In this document: piece after piece, positions 11,051-21,679 of the stretch
How the letters are laid out: each line of letters begins with the position of its first letter
Position numbering within the stretch: the first letter of the stretch is position 1
From: Poa pratensis
Taxonomy: Eukaryota > Streptophyta > Magnoliopsida > Poales > Poaceae
Length of the DNA: 64,000 nucleotides
Reading direction: 5' to 3'
Assembly (NCBI GenBank): GCA_947311845.1
Contig: CAMZMU010000041.1
Location: 109,164,009-109,228,008 of the forward strand
Notes under the pieces: model-generated
The model's database searches: none
The model's input: only the letters and a program-made list of their open reading frames with translations
What the model was told of the DNA's origin: nothing
Made by a program: the position numbers and the translations under genes

Positions 11051-12090
11051 CCTATCTCTAATTTCGTAGTCCTGGTCAACCCCTATCTTCCACTTCTATT
11101 CATCAAAGGCATTCGTCTAACGACCACCCTACTCCTGAGTTCTTCCTGGCCCTTATCCATGCCTTCTCCGGTGGCCCATATCCCATCCCTGCCATGAAAC
11201 TGGACTTGAGGAGTTGTTCGATGGAGAGTGCTTCTCTCCACGAAACTGAAAGATGCATCGAGGGAGGTTTCAACCATTGACCACTCATTTTTATTTCTCA
11301 ACCTGTTACGCACAAGCCTGATCGCGGAAACGTACACTACCGCACTTGATGCATTGATCGGGAAAACAAAGTACACCAACTTGTATTATTGGAGCAATTT
11401 TGTTTTGTTTCATCCGATTTTACATAGAAGGGCCAACATAATATTTTGGATTCTTGAACCTAATATCTATCTCTTATGTCCCGTTGTCCGGTATATCAAA
11501 CTGTAAAGGTAGTTTCAAACACACATTTAAAAAATTATCAGAATAAAATTGTATGTAAAGTGTGTCGTTGTTTGTTTGGTGTTGGATTGGACAAAGTGGA
11601 ACATACATCATATAAAATATATTTTTTGCAAATTGTTTGTGAGGTTGCCTCCACACTGGATATCTCTGATCAATGTATTCCCATTAAATGAGAGGTCACT
11701 CGGTTGGGCCAAGGAGCGGCGGGCCCATTTAATTGTCGGTTGGGCCAAAGAGCAGCTACATTTTCGAATCATTCTCCACGGAACGGACGGAGAGGAGCTG
11801 CAGCCTGCCGTTGCCGTCGACCCTATGTCACCCGGCGCAACGAAGATTCGCTGTCCTCGCCTAAACGGGGCTATCGCCAGCAATCGCTACTCTCCAGCCC
11901 CGCAGACCCGCTCGGTGGCGAAAGCGGCACCCCGTCGGAAACGCTCGTAGGTCGTTGGCACGGCTGTGCGCCCCGCCGTGAGGGAAAGAGGCGGTGATGT
12001 TTGCTTGGTGGTCACAAAGAGCAGGTTCAGAGGAGGACAGGCAAGTTTGTGCCTTAAGCTTCCTTCATCGATTATTTGTTGCCCACTACG
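11051..12090. other. Intergenic, no gene recognised
   Basis: Mixed spacer. 11.38-11.66 kb is AT-rich. 11.70-11.99 kb is GC-richer and opens short ORFs on both strands with no recognisable domain. From about 12.09 kb homology to the 3' flank of the receptor kinase (2.3 kb) begins. Confidence 0.4.
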
Positions 12091-13540
12091 AAATTACGCG
12101 TCCAGATTCTGAAATTGTATGGTCTTTATTAGAGCCTAAATCTCCCCTGGCTTTAGAGGAACAAAGTGTAAAATGTGAATCAAAGGTGCGTAGATTAGAA
12201 CATCAACATTATCAGATCATCCAAGTACACCCCAGCCTTTAGTCAGTTGGACATTGGCTCGCTGGTAATATATTCAAGAGAACCTACAGACTACAACAGT
12301 TGATGTGTCAACTGCAATTAGAAGCACTACTGACATATATGCTTCCATGTACTGGTTGATTAGCAATTTAGCATGATAATTATGTTGCATAACTCTAAAA
12401 TATGGATGTTAGTATCCCCATTTTCAGAAAAAGAAAAGCTGCCAGGCACAATCCAAGCTGAAACATCACCGGTTTAATGATCTCGCACACTATATGTTTT
12501 TAATTCCCGGTCTTTCTAGCCTAAGGCTGAGGGACACATTCAAGTAGCAATTCATCAATTCATAAACGCAATGCATCTCAATTCAAACTCGTTGAAGCTA
12601 AGTTTACTTGCCCAAATCACCACCCTTGGCGTTGCACTAAAAGTTTAAAACTCAAGTCAAGCCTCCGTATCCAGTGCCTTCGTATGTCATCGGAGGTGTG
12701 CATGCTACTAATTAAGTAGAATAGCATATCCCAGCTGACTGCATGAGGGACTTGCGGTAATTGAATGCCATATAAGGAGATGGACAAAGAGGATTTAGAA
12801 GAAGATAACATGTTACATGCGTGCATGGAATATGTTCTTTGATACAGTGCCGAATTTTGTTGCCCTTGTGATATTGTGAATGTACTCTAGTACGAGCCAC
12901 CTTCTCAAAGAGTTGGAAATCATTGTAGGATTTTTGGATTCACAAGACTTGTTTCCTCAGGTCCGTTAGAACTTGCACTTTGTACATCCATATTGTGAGT
13001 TGAACTTTCACTGCACTGAGAGATAAGTTTGTAGGTCACATTATTGAAAATGTTCTTTCAAATAATAATTTCACTGAAAACAAAGGAACACAAAAATGGA
13101 AAGAAATATCTTACAGTAGTTCACAGAAGTTCTGCTTTGGCGGCATGTCCAGATCATCTAAGCTTCTCTCAAACATTTCTAGAACTTTTGTTATAGTTGG
13201 GCGATGAATAGGTATTACTTGTATGCACCACAAGCCAATTAGGATCATCTTTCTCGCGATTTCCTCAATTTCGCTTGTCACTTCACATGCTTGTAGTCCA
13301 TCATCTTGCGCAAGGTGGTCATAGATCCAATCTGGAAAATATTTCTCGTTGGACTTTTCAACAATACATTTTATGTTTCTCCTTCCTCAACTTGAAAAAT
13401 TAACAGGCACCGTAGAATCACATAAAAAAACACAGTTCAGTATTGTTTATTTATTTCCAAAAAAAATTAACAGGCACCGTGGAATCTTCAATATTTTGCT
13501 GAAGAAATATGTAAAAAATGTTACAACAAGTGTTTTGGTC
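12090..13540 (-). pseudogene. Second LRK10L copy: 3' end only
   Basis: This duplicate of 2.3-4.64 kb is heavily deleted. 13102-13385 aligns to 3090-3366 and encodes, on the minus strand, the C-terminal part of the kinase (the same tail as the gene at 3087, ending in the DDLDMPPKQNFCELL-like motif). At about 13386 homology breaks. After a simple spacer it resumes at 13462-13520 with intron sequence matching 4572-4640 ('ttaacaggcac', 'caatattttgctgaagaaata'). The kinase core, membrane helix and all N-terminal sequence are missing. The downstream flank (12.84-13.05 kb) matches 2.83-3.03 kb closely. It cannot encode a kinase. Confidence 0.8.
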
Positions 13541-13750
13541 CTCAATGTAGCCTCGTTTTGCTTCTTTAATCAAGTTTTGAGGTTTTCACTGAAGGCTAGT
13601 TGAATTTTTACAATGAAAAACCTGTGGTAATTTGGTGACGTTGCGGTTTTATTGCTCCTCAGAATTCTTAGCAAGTTTGTTCTTGAATATTCCCATAGAT
13701 ATATATGGTGTCCCCATAGATACAACAAAATAATTTCTTTACAATCTTTT
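13541..13750. other. AT-rich junction, no gene seen
   Basis: AT-rich sequence between the kinase remnant and the first sequence I assign to the CACTA element. There is no domain or clear repeat boundary. Confidence 0.35.
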
Positions 13751-14254
13751 TTTTTGGTTGTACAGGTGCAGAGGTGCTTGTGTGTGCTAGGCAAGAAGAC
13801 GCCCTTGGAATCGATTTGGTTCTACAGTTCCCCTTTGGTGAGCTATTGGTTAACCCCTTCAATCTCCGGTGACCGTGTGTTCTGTGCTACCACGACCATC
13901 GTGTCGTGGTTGTTTGTGCTCCAACATCGTGGTTGTTTGTGACCATGTGTTCTGTGCTACCGCGACCATCGTGTCATGGTGATTGTCGTGTATGTGAATG
14001 TTGTCGGCCGGCGATGCCGGCCAATATGATTTGTGAAATCTATGCAGGTACCCATGAGGCCCTTGAGATTGCCGGAACATCGATTAACTTCCGTTCCGGC
14101 AAATTCGGGTACTCCATATGTCCCTTTTTTAGCAAAGGTCATGCCGAATTTGTTCGTGAATTTTAGCATGACTTTGCTAAAAATAGGACTAATTAAGTGT
14201 TTTTTCTTATATTTGTTGTACTAACTTTTTACCTCTTTTTAATGCAGTGCAAAC

Positions 14255-15010
14255 ATGTCGGCCAACGCGGAGCCCGGCCCTTCTAAGCTCCACATGAGCG
14301 TCGAACAAGAAGCTAGAGATGCCAACAAGTCGTTCTGGGAGATGTCCCAGGAGTTGGAGGAGGTGGAGGCCGTCGAAGCTGCTAGTGGTGGCAAACGTGC
14401 CGACGATGAGCAAGAGGGTCGGAGGACGACGCCGAAACCACCGATGTAGCTGCTAGTGGCGGCCATGAGGATGACACCACCACCACCGATGGTGGCGACC
14501 ACACGGATGGTGGTGGTGGTAGCAACCCGACCGCTAAGAAGCAGAAGAAGCAAAGGAGGGATCGGATACCGCAAGCGCTCGCCAATGTCACAGATGTGTT
14601 CACTGAGGTCACGCCAAGTGGCCTACCAGTGGAGCCTAAGGAGCTTGCCAAAGGGTACGGCATGCAACTAGGGTGCATCCTCCGGAAAGCGTGTCGATCA
14701 ACACGAAGGACCTCAGAAGCAAGGCCAATGAGCCTTTGGTCGAAAACCTCCTCAAGAAGCTTCACCAACGATACACGTTCCCGTAGCCGTTCAACAAAAA
14801 GGTGGACAGTTTAGCCATCACGAAGATGAGCACCGCCTTGAGCAGCTGGAAATCCCGGGTGAAGAAGATTGATAAGGGTGACAGCTGGGAGAAGATAAGT
14901 GCCAAAGAGCCGACGCTCGACGAAGAAGAGTTCGAGGCATTCAAGTTGTCCTTAAAGTCGAGGAGGCTAAAAAATGGACCAAGTGGGGGAAGGAAATGCG
15001 GGACCTGAAC
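14255..15010 (+). pseudogene. CACTA transposase_24-like region, broken
   Basis: Starts MSANAEPGPSKLHMS at 14255, preceded by an acceptor-like 'ttttaatgcag' at 14237-14247. An acidic, then Gly/Asp/Thr-rich linker leads to ALANVTDVFTEVTPSG and KGYGMQLGCILRK, then, in other frames, KKLHQRYTFP and SLAITKMSTALSSWKSRVKK (14.8 kb). This order is typical of the plant transposon domain transposase_24 associated with CACTA elements. Reading it needs at least three frame changes (near 14445, 14690 and 14790), so it is not translated intact. Confidence 0.6.
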
Positions 15011-15343
15011 ATAGGTAACCACCGTTTGGGAAGCGGCGGTTACCGAGGAAAACAACCCATTTGGGACAAGGAGGATGCCGAGATTGCACGTCTGGGAAAA
15101 GAAAACCGTGGCATAAAATCACGGACGAGCAGGTTAGGAACTTTGTCTGGTCCCGCTACTATCTGAAAAGGCGACGGGGGAATTCGTTACCGACGATGAC
15201 GATGTGAGGGCATTCGAGAAAGTGCTGGTAAGGAATTTAATTACCGCGGATATATCAAAGTTCATTGCGTTGATCTAATTAGATAACGAAGCCATATTTC
15301 TACATGGGTTCACCTTAATTTCCTTTGTCTGCAGGAGGACGAG

Positions 15344-15931
15344 TTGAAGGCTGACGCTGAGGCCGGCCCGTCGTCCCAGGGGTCGACGGAGCCGTGGGAC
15401 ACGACTTTCAACAGGGCGACGAACGTTTACAAGAAAAGGGACAAGTCGGCGCCGCCGACGTCAGCTGGCCGTGTGTCCGGCTTTGGCACGAGCATGAAGT
15501 TCCTCCAGTACTACAACACGGACGCCGAGACGAGAAAGGAGAGGAGGAAGCCGACTAGGGATAAAGCCGAGGTTGTGGAGCTAAGGAAGAAGGTGGAGTC
15601 ACTAGAGCAGGAAAAAGTGGACTCCAGCACGGTGGACAAGTTAGTGGAGGAGAAGCTCCGGGCGATCTTACCCCCTGGGTTGATGGAGGGGTTAGCTGCT
15701 TGGAATGCGGCAGGTCGACAGGGGCCGATACACGTGCCCAGCTTCGCCGGCAGCACCTCCAGCAATAACGTGTCGCCGGACCTGGTGACCCCGCTGCCCA
15801 ACACCGCGGCGCAGCCGCCGCTCCTTTTGGTCCCACCGACGCCCCTACCGCGGCGGTGCTTGATAATGCACACGAGCAGCCAGAGAATGATAGGCTGGCC
15901 GCCGGCACCGGCGCCCTTGTCTCGACATTAG
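15344..15931 (+). pseudogene. CACTA accessory protein exon, coiled-coil
   Basis: Opens after an intron-like segment ending 'tttgtctgcag' (15335). It encodes ADAEAGPSSQGSTEPWDTTF, then a Lys/Arg-rich part and a heptad-like VVELRKKVESLEQEK that should form a short coiled coil, then a Pro/Ala-rich tail. It continues the transposase_24-type ORF of the same CACTA element. The tail probably shifts frame near 15.86 kb. It is not a host gene. Confidence 0.55.
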
Positions 15932-16204
15932 CCGAGCTCAACGCCATCACCAAGGTAAACTAATTAGTTAGTCCGCGGCATCTTCTATAACTATGCCTTT
16001 GATGACTGCCATCTCATGATGCCCAACATGCATGTGTTGACTCAGGACATGCCTTGCATACTCCTGCATAGGGTGGGGGCCGACGGCGAGTTGAAGGAAG
16101 TTGCTCAGGGCACTATCATACAACCAATGAGCCGCGATATGCCCAACACTAAAATGAGCGACGCCGTGATGAAGGTCAGGTGACTGCGGTAGTGCCTGAG
16201 TTTC

Positions 16205-16690
16205 ATGACATCGACCCCCCATGCAACCTCCGGGAGCCGAGGACCACATGGTCCTTCGAAAATGCACCAAGTGGATCATGGAATGGCCGAAGAACCAGAT
16301 TCGTCTTGGGGAGGGTCTTCAGGGGTTGAGGCACACCACCGGCGCCACCTCGAGGCCCCCGATCGTTCGGCCCTCGAAGCCGCCACAAAAAACTGTTGGG
16401 AAGGAACCGCGCCACAAGCAGCCGTCGCCACCACCCGGAAGGAACCGGCGGTCGTCGCCACCACCAGCCGCCACCAAAAACTGTTGGGAACGTCTGTACC
16501 GCAACGGCCGTCCAAAGCCAAAGACGTTGCACCTCAACTTGCTGGCAACGACGACGATGATGAGGATAATGTCGACGTCGATTGCTTCCTCAACACTGGC
16601 GCCTCCAAAGATTTCTACATGCCTCCTGTGGATGAGGAACCCTTCCCGGTCACGGCGATCAACCTAGTCGTCCCACTACATGCACGCAGC
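16205..16690 (+). pseudogene. CACTA low-complexity linker with frameshifts
   Basis: Two overlapping frames each hold part of the message: PPGAEDHMVLRKCTKWIMEW in one, and KDVAPQLAGNDDDDEDNVDVD followed by ASKDFYMPPVDEEPF in the other. The middle has a duplicated Pro/Arg-rich unit around 'aaaaactgttgggaa' (16388 and 16476). This matches the variable linker between the two modules of CACTA second-gene products. It is decayed. Confidence 0.5.
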
Positions 16691-16827
16691 GCCTGACCTT
16701 CCAGGGTTTATCTCAAGACACGCCTCCGGAGGCCGGCGATCAAGATAAACCGGCGGCTAACGTTTTCAGCCCTGGCACACTGAAGAGGACGGTTTGCGAG
16801 GGGTTAGCACCCCCAGCATCCCCAGAG

Positions 16828-17403
16828 ATGAAGAAGAAGAAGCACAGGAAGAGAAGTAGGCCAGGCGCCTCTGCGAGCCAGCCAGCTCCTAAGATTATCC
16901 GGGGTCATGAAGACATGGTATCACCCCGTGCGGATGGCTTGACCCGAGTTCATGAAGCTGGTAAACCGATACTGCCTCCGGAGCTCTGCCTCGCAGAAGG
17001 ACCCATGCACTCTTTGCATCAATCTATCTTGACACTAGAGGGCATCCTTCTTAAAGACGAGAATCCAAATTACCCGGTGTTCACGGCCCAGGTGCCAAAG
17101 GACTCGGACTTCGTCCATGAAGCCCCCGCGGATCTGTTCTTCATAGCGTTCGAGGACGTCTTCAATCTGTTTCACTCTAAACGGCTGGACTATAACTTGG
17201 TCCGCCTATACGCGCTCAGTACGGCGATGAAGATCAGGAGAGATAATACCCCGTACGTCGCGGTAGCGGATCCCTACTACATGCGTGACAGCCAGCTGGT
17301 GGAAGGATCAAGGACGCGGACCATGGCCACGGAGTACCTCCAGAGGTTCATGCTGACCAACAAGAGGAAGAACAACCTTCTTGTTCCTTTCTTTCCCGAG
17401 TAA
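16828..17403 (+). CDS. CACTA-encoded conserved module (no known activity)
   Basis: The longest clean ORF of this element, 191 codons, stops exactly where a donor-like 'gagtaagta' appears (17399). It begins with a basic KKKKHRKRSRPG nuclear-localisation-like segment (residues 2-13). A globular part follows, with LHQSILTLEGILL, FFIAFEDVFNLFH and YALSTAMKIRRDN (residues 72-155). I recognise the block as the domain preceding the Ulp1-like protease in CACTA-associated proteins of grasses. Its biochemical role is unknown to me. The next exon (17.5 kb) carries the protease remnant. Confidence 0.5.
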   Translation: MKKKKHRKRSRPGASASQPAPKIIRGHEDMVSPRADGLTRVHEAGKPILPPELCLAEGPMHSLHQSILTLEGILLKDENPNYPVFTAQVPKDSDFVHEAPADLFFIAFEDVFNLFHSKRLDYNLVRLYALSTAMKIRRDNTPYVAVADPYYMRDSQLVEGSRTRTMATEYLQRFMLTNKRKNNLLVPFFPE

Positions 17404-17502
17404 GTACACATCCGCTCGCCACCGTCGTATCTTATGCTTTCTTATAGATTTCTTCCGTTGTTGATCCTTTCCAACATTCCGTTTCAATTGTGTTGACCAG
17501 GG

Positions 17503-17970
17503 ACAAGTACTGCACACTCATCATCCTAAGCCCGAGGTGGTCCATTGCCACTTATTTCGACTCGGGGAGTTTGAGCAGGAAGAAAGACTACACCAGAATA
17601 AAGGGTGTTCTCGATGAGGTTCTCGAGGGCTACGCCCAAAAGGGAGGCCACTTCGAAAAAGATAAGAAGGGGGAATGTCTCACAAATGACAACAAACACC
17701 GGTTCAGGCATGGGACCGAGTTCCATTGCATCAAGCAGAAGCCTGGCAGCGTGAAGGAGGCCTTCTACGTCCTCCATCACATTAAAGGGTTTGTCCGGGA
17801 TGCAGAGAAAACAAGGATGCCATCTAGTCTCCGAGAATGGACCAAATCTGCGGGGAAATCACCGATTCTGAGCTTAGAGAAGACTTCCATCGCATCCAGA
17901 TGCAGTTATCGCAAATCATCATCGAAGATGTCAGCACAAGAGGGGGGTCCTTCCACCGCGCCATAGGTAG
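17503..17970 (+). pseudogene. Ulp1-like protease remnant of CACTA
   Basis: Acceptor-like 'gtgttgaccag' (17491-17501) is followed by REDKYCTLIILSPRWSIATYFDS, a typical Ulp1/C48 peptidase strand preceding the active site. Further on, FHCIKQKPGSVKEAFYVLHHI corresponds to the Gln and Cys region of the active site, but the position where family members have Cys reads KEA. The nucleophile is therefore missing and the product should be inactive. Near 17850 the frame changes: GEITDSELREDFHRIQMQL continues in a different frame. Confidence 0.55.
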
Positions 17971-18544
17971 GATGTATTATAAAAGAAAGCCTTGCCTCAC
18001 TCGCAAGAAGTGCTTCTTTATTTTCTTTATTATAGACTTATCCACTTAGATGAATAAATCATACTCTATTTATATTATTAACCAATATATATCCCAATCC
18101 ATCTCCAGGGTTATGCCAGAGGGACATCGAAGAACGCCTAGAGGCTCAGCAGGACACCAGGACGTGGACGACGAAGGAGATGTATAAACCGTTCCCGGCG
18201 CCGCTCAAGAAGAAGACTCCATGATCGTGCTCCCGCTCTTGCTCACCATCATCGCCGATGTACTCTATTTGATCCTAGTTTAGGCGGTGAACTTCATTTG
18301 TAACGTGTGACATGATCGATGAACTTTTGTATAGACTTGTGTAAAAATTTGGAACTTTTCACTATATGTATGTATCCCGGGATCTAAGTAATGTGATGAC
18401 ATAGTAATATGTCTGTTTTCATATACCATGTTAAATATATTATTGTTTCTATTATATCAGTATAAATCTGTATATATACCTGTATGTCTTGTAATATACC
18501 TGTATTTATACAGCAGGCAGCAACAAATCGAAAATACCTGTAAT

Positions 18545-18794
18545 GTATTCTGTGGCGCATGTTTTTTTTCTTCTGTGGCGCATGTAATTCTATGGCGCAT
18601 GGATGATAGATGCGCCACTGAAATATTTCTGTGGCGCATTGGGCTGGGTGCGCCACAGAAACTTGGTCTTTCTGTGGCGCATGCCCGCATGTGCCACAGA
18701 ATTACAATTTAGGGCGGGATATCTGTGGTGCACCCACCATGCGCCACAGAAAGGCAAAATGGGTGCGCCACAGATGGTCTGTCTCCTAGTAGTA
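18545..18794 (+). repeat. CACTA subterminal repeats and terminal inverted repeat
   Basis: About ten copies of TGTGGCGCA or its complement TGCGCCACA, some mutated, are packed in 240 bases and end at CTCCTAGTAGTA. In En/Spm elements such repeats bind the element's own regulatory protein. The same motif appears at 58.42-58.50 kb. Confidence 0.8.
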
Positions 18795-18796
18795 TC

Positions 18797-20082
18797 AGCG
18801 AGGTAGAGGTCAAAGATATCTCTCTCAAACAACCCTGTAATTAAAATACAGGAAGTCTCTTGTGTCCCCAACACACCCAATACACTTGTCAGATGTATAG
18901 GTGCACTAGTTCGGCGAAGAGATAGCAACATGCAGGTGATATGGATATTAACAAGTAGTATATGTAGTATGTGATAAAAATGGCAGTGGGCGGACGTGCA
19001 GCAGAACTGGAAATAAACGGTGTTTCGATGCTTGAAAACAAGGCCCAGGGATCATACTTTCACTAGTGGTCACTCTCAACAATAATAATATAACTGAACA
19101 CATGTAAATACTTCCTATTCAATATGCAACTTAGATGCTACTCCGAACTATTCTCTTGCTGGATAGAAATACCAATCTACTACGTAGGGCTACAAAAGCA
19201 CACCTTAAAGACTGAGTAAACAAACACCACAATTTCATAGTGACATCCAACACAAAGAACAACTCATGGTAAATATCCCTCTAATCTATTATCCAGTAGA
19301 GTCACACACGCCACCCGCACTTTCACCAAGGCTTTGTGTTGTCAACAATGACTCCGAAAATTATAATGATAAAACCAGTTGAGTAGCATATCCATAACAT
19401 AATGAAGAGAAAACATCTATGAATTCAACTAGATTACAATGCTCATGATCACATAAAGACCACACCATGGGAGAGAGAGATAAACCACATAGCTACCGGT
19501 AGAGCCCTCAGCCTCGATGAAGAACTACTCCCTCCTCATCATGGGAAGCAACAAGGACGATGAAGATGGCTTCGGGGGCACTTCCCCGTCCAGCAGGGTA
19601 CCGAAACAGAGACTTCTGTCCCCCAAAATAGGGTTTCAGATGGCGGCGGAGCACGGAGCTTTATCTGGGAAAAGTCTTCGGTCGTCCGTCGTTTTTAGGT
19701 CAGGACTCAATTTATATGCGAAGAGGCGACGCAAGGCGGTGACCAAGTGGGCCAAGCGTGCCCACGGCGCCGGCTAGGGGTATCCCGCGCCGTGAGATCA
19801 CTTGGTGGCTGTGGGGCCCACCTGCAGCTCATCTTCGCGCTCTATGGCTTATTTATGCTAGAACTAAATCACGTAAATTTTAGTCCAATCCCGAGCACTT
19901 TCATTTTTTGCCCTGTTCTGCAATAAACAAACAAAACAGACAGAAACGGGCACTGGGCACTAGGTTAATAGGCTAGTCCAATAAATGTCATAAAATGATA
20001 TAAACTTTAGAAGAAACATGTGGCATTTGATATAAATCAAGCATGGATCATAAAAATTTATAGATACGTTTGAGACGTATCA
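18797..20082 (-). mobile_element. Gypsy-type LTR, minus strand
   Basis: On the minus strand the unit begins TGATACGTCTCAAACGTATC at 20082, a start I know from common Triticeae gypsy LTRs. It holds a TATA-like 'gcatataaattgag' (near 19715) and runs to 18797, where the CACTA terminus abuts it. The sequence just inside the CACTA junction ('cctcgctgat' in minus sense) looks like the late part of the same LTR, so the LTR is cut short. No second LTR, primer-binding site or coding region is attached. The short plus ORF at 19517 is antisense to the LTR leader and not a gene. Confidence 0.6.
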
Positions 20083-20600
20083 AGGGGCTGCCCTAGGGCC
20101 GGCACACCAAGGGGAGGGGATTCCCCCCCCCCCTCCCCAAGGCAAGTCTCCCTCCTCCCCACTATATATACCCTCCTACCCCCATGGGTTTTACACATCA
20201 ATTGCTTAGGTTTTTTGAGGTGTCCTCTCCTAGAGCTTTCTCTCTAAATCTGATGTGTTGAGAAACTCTATATAATCACATATAAATTTAATCTAGTTGA
20301 TTAGATATACCACTACTACTACTACTACTACGCCGAAAGGCTGTCTCTCTTCGTTGGCACCGAGTTCTGGACGGCAGCGCTGACGGGTTGGCGCCAGTGG
20401 ATGCGTGGATAATAGAAGAGGTATTACATGTGTGATCCTTAGCGAGGGAGTCGGCGACATTCTCAGTTCCAGGCTTGGACATGAGAATCTTCATCTGGCT
20501 TCACCGACATCGTTATCGACAAACGTCATCTTCCGCGACGGTGTTTGTAAGTACTAGATCTAGCATGCTATGTGCATCATATCTTCATAGTAGATCTTGA
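20083..20600 (+). repeat. LTR-like fragment with TATA box
   Basis: GC-rich start with a C run (20126-20136), then 'ccccactatatataccctcc' (20158-20177), which looks like a TATA box, an untranslated leader, and a (CTA)n/(TAC)n tract at 20310-20331. The composition and order resemble the promoter-R-U5 part of a cereal LTR. No partner LTR or TSD was found. Confidence 0.4.
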
Positions 20601-21512
20601 CGGTTATGTAAGACGGAAAGTTTTAAATTTCTGCATGTAACCCCACAATTATGTCATATGCAACCTTGCTATAGTTATATCTTGTAAAACTATGTAGTTT
20701 AAATCATGTCGTTTCAACTATGTTGTAAGTGATGTAAATTATGTTGTTTGGAATGTATTGTCAACTATGTGATTTTCATCATTTTGTTTTATCTCACAGT
20801 TGATTATTTAAGTTTTGCTCTCAAACACCATTACAAATAAATAATTTTCGCAACTCTTTTACTTGAAATGTATGATAACTTGTGGACACTCTTCAGTAAC
20901 CTTAACAAAAAGCACAAAGACCATTTTTTCAGCTCTTTGTTGTTCGATGCTCTTACTTAAAAATAGTTAGAACAACCATATCCACTTGATGTCACCAGTT
21001 CTCTCGAAACATCACCGACAACCTCGATTCCATCCCTCTTCGTCTACCTCGTCGCCGCCGGGAGCGGAAAATGCATTGGACGACCACAACATCGTTCCTT
21101 CCACCACCAAGAGCCACTTTCTGAGAAATACCCTTCATCGTGGGCTCTCACTCTCTCCCCACGAATTCTAATTTTTTCACCCACTACAGTCAGCAATTCT
21201 AGTTGACCCCACCAAGTCGGTATTTTCGGGCTCAACAGCTATATGGTTCGAATTATATCAGGATTAGATATTTTAGAAAACGTTATGTAACTACCCGAAA
21301 TTAAAGTATGGGTTCTATTTAGCTAACCTTGAAGCTTGGAATTTACTCAACCGTCTACGGCAGAGTTCGATTACGCGACGGCAGCAGCGGCCGCTGTCAA
21401 TTAGATCGATTCGATTCAAAATTCAAAAAATAAAAAAGAACAATCGGACTACTTTTTTAAAATAATAATCGGACACCTGATTGGTCTTCCCAAGAAAATA
21501 AAAGTATTCCAA
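20601..21512. other. Spacer upstream of copy A
   Basis: AT-rich and without coding signal. 20990-21050 ('cagttctctcgaaacatcacc', 'aacctcgattccat') recurs at 34.70-34.82 kb, marking the left part of the A/B duplication. Confidence 0.5.
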
Positions 21513-21513
21513 C

Positions 21514-21679
21514 AGGAAGTGTTTGGCGTCCATTTCCTTACTGTCTTCGCACGCGTCGTCTTCCCCGGCCACCACTCCACTCCCCACTGTCACACTCCCT
21601 TCCTTCCCGCCTACGCCTCCCTCCTTCCCCTTCCAACCCCTGGCTGGCTTAAACCCTACCCACCACCAACCCCGTCGCC
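21514..21679 (+). promoter_or_regulatory. Copy A 5' leader and proximal promoter
   Basis: Conserved with 48.88-49.03 kb ahead of copy C ('cacgcgtcgtcttccccgg', 'ttaaaccctacccaccacc'). It is very pyrimidine-rich on the plus strand, like the Y-patch of grass promoters, and I see no TATA box. Conservation up to the ATG supports the chosen start. Confidence 0.5.

Larger units (their letters stand above)
13751..18794 (+). mobile_element. Decayed CACTA transposon, 3' part
   Basis: Plus-strand CACTA (En/Spm) element. Its 3' terminus is visible: subterminal TGTGGCGCA repeats in both orientations (18.55-18.78 kb) and a terminal inverted repeat ending CTCCTAGTAGTA at 18794. The expected last base is G (complement of CACTA); here it is A. 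Upstream are broken ORFs of the type usual for the second CACTA gene (transposase_24-like, low-complexity linker, conserved module, Ulp1-like protease). The main DDE transposase and the 5' terminus are not seen, so the element is 5'-truncated or its left end was lost at 13.5-13.75 kb. It lies directly against a minus-strand LTR, into which it probably inserted. Confidence 0.7.

Noticed and set aside
19517..19777. 86-codon ORF
   Set aside because: Antisense to the leader region of a minus-strand LTR; no domain.
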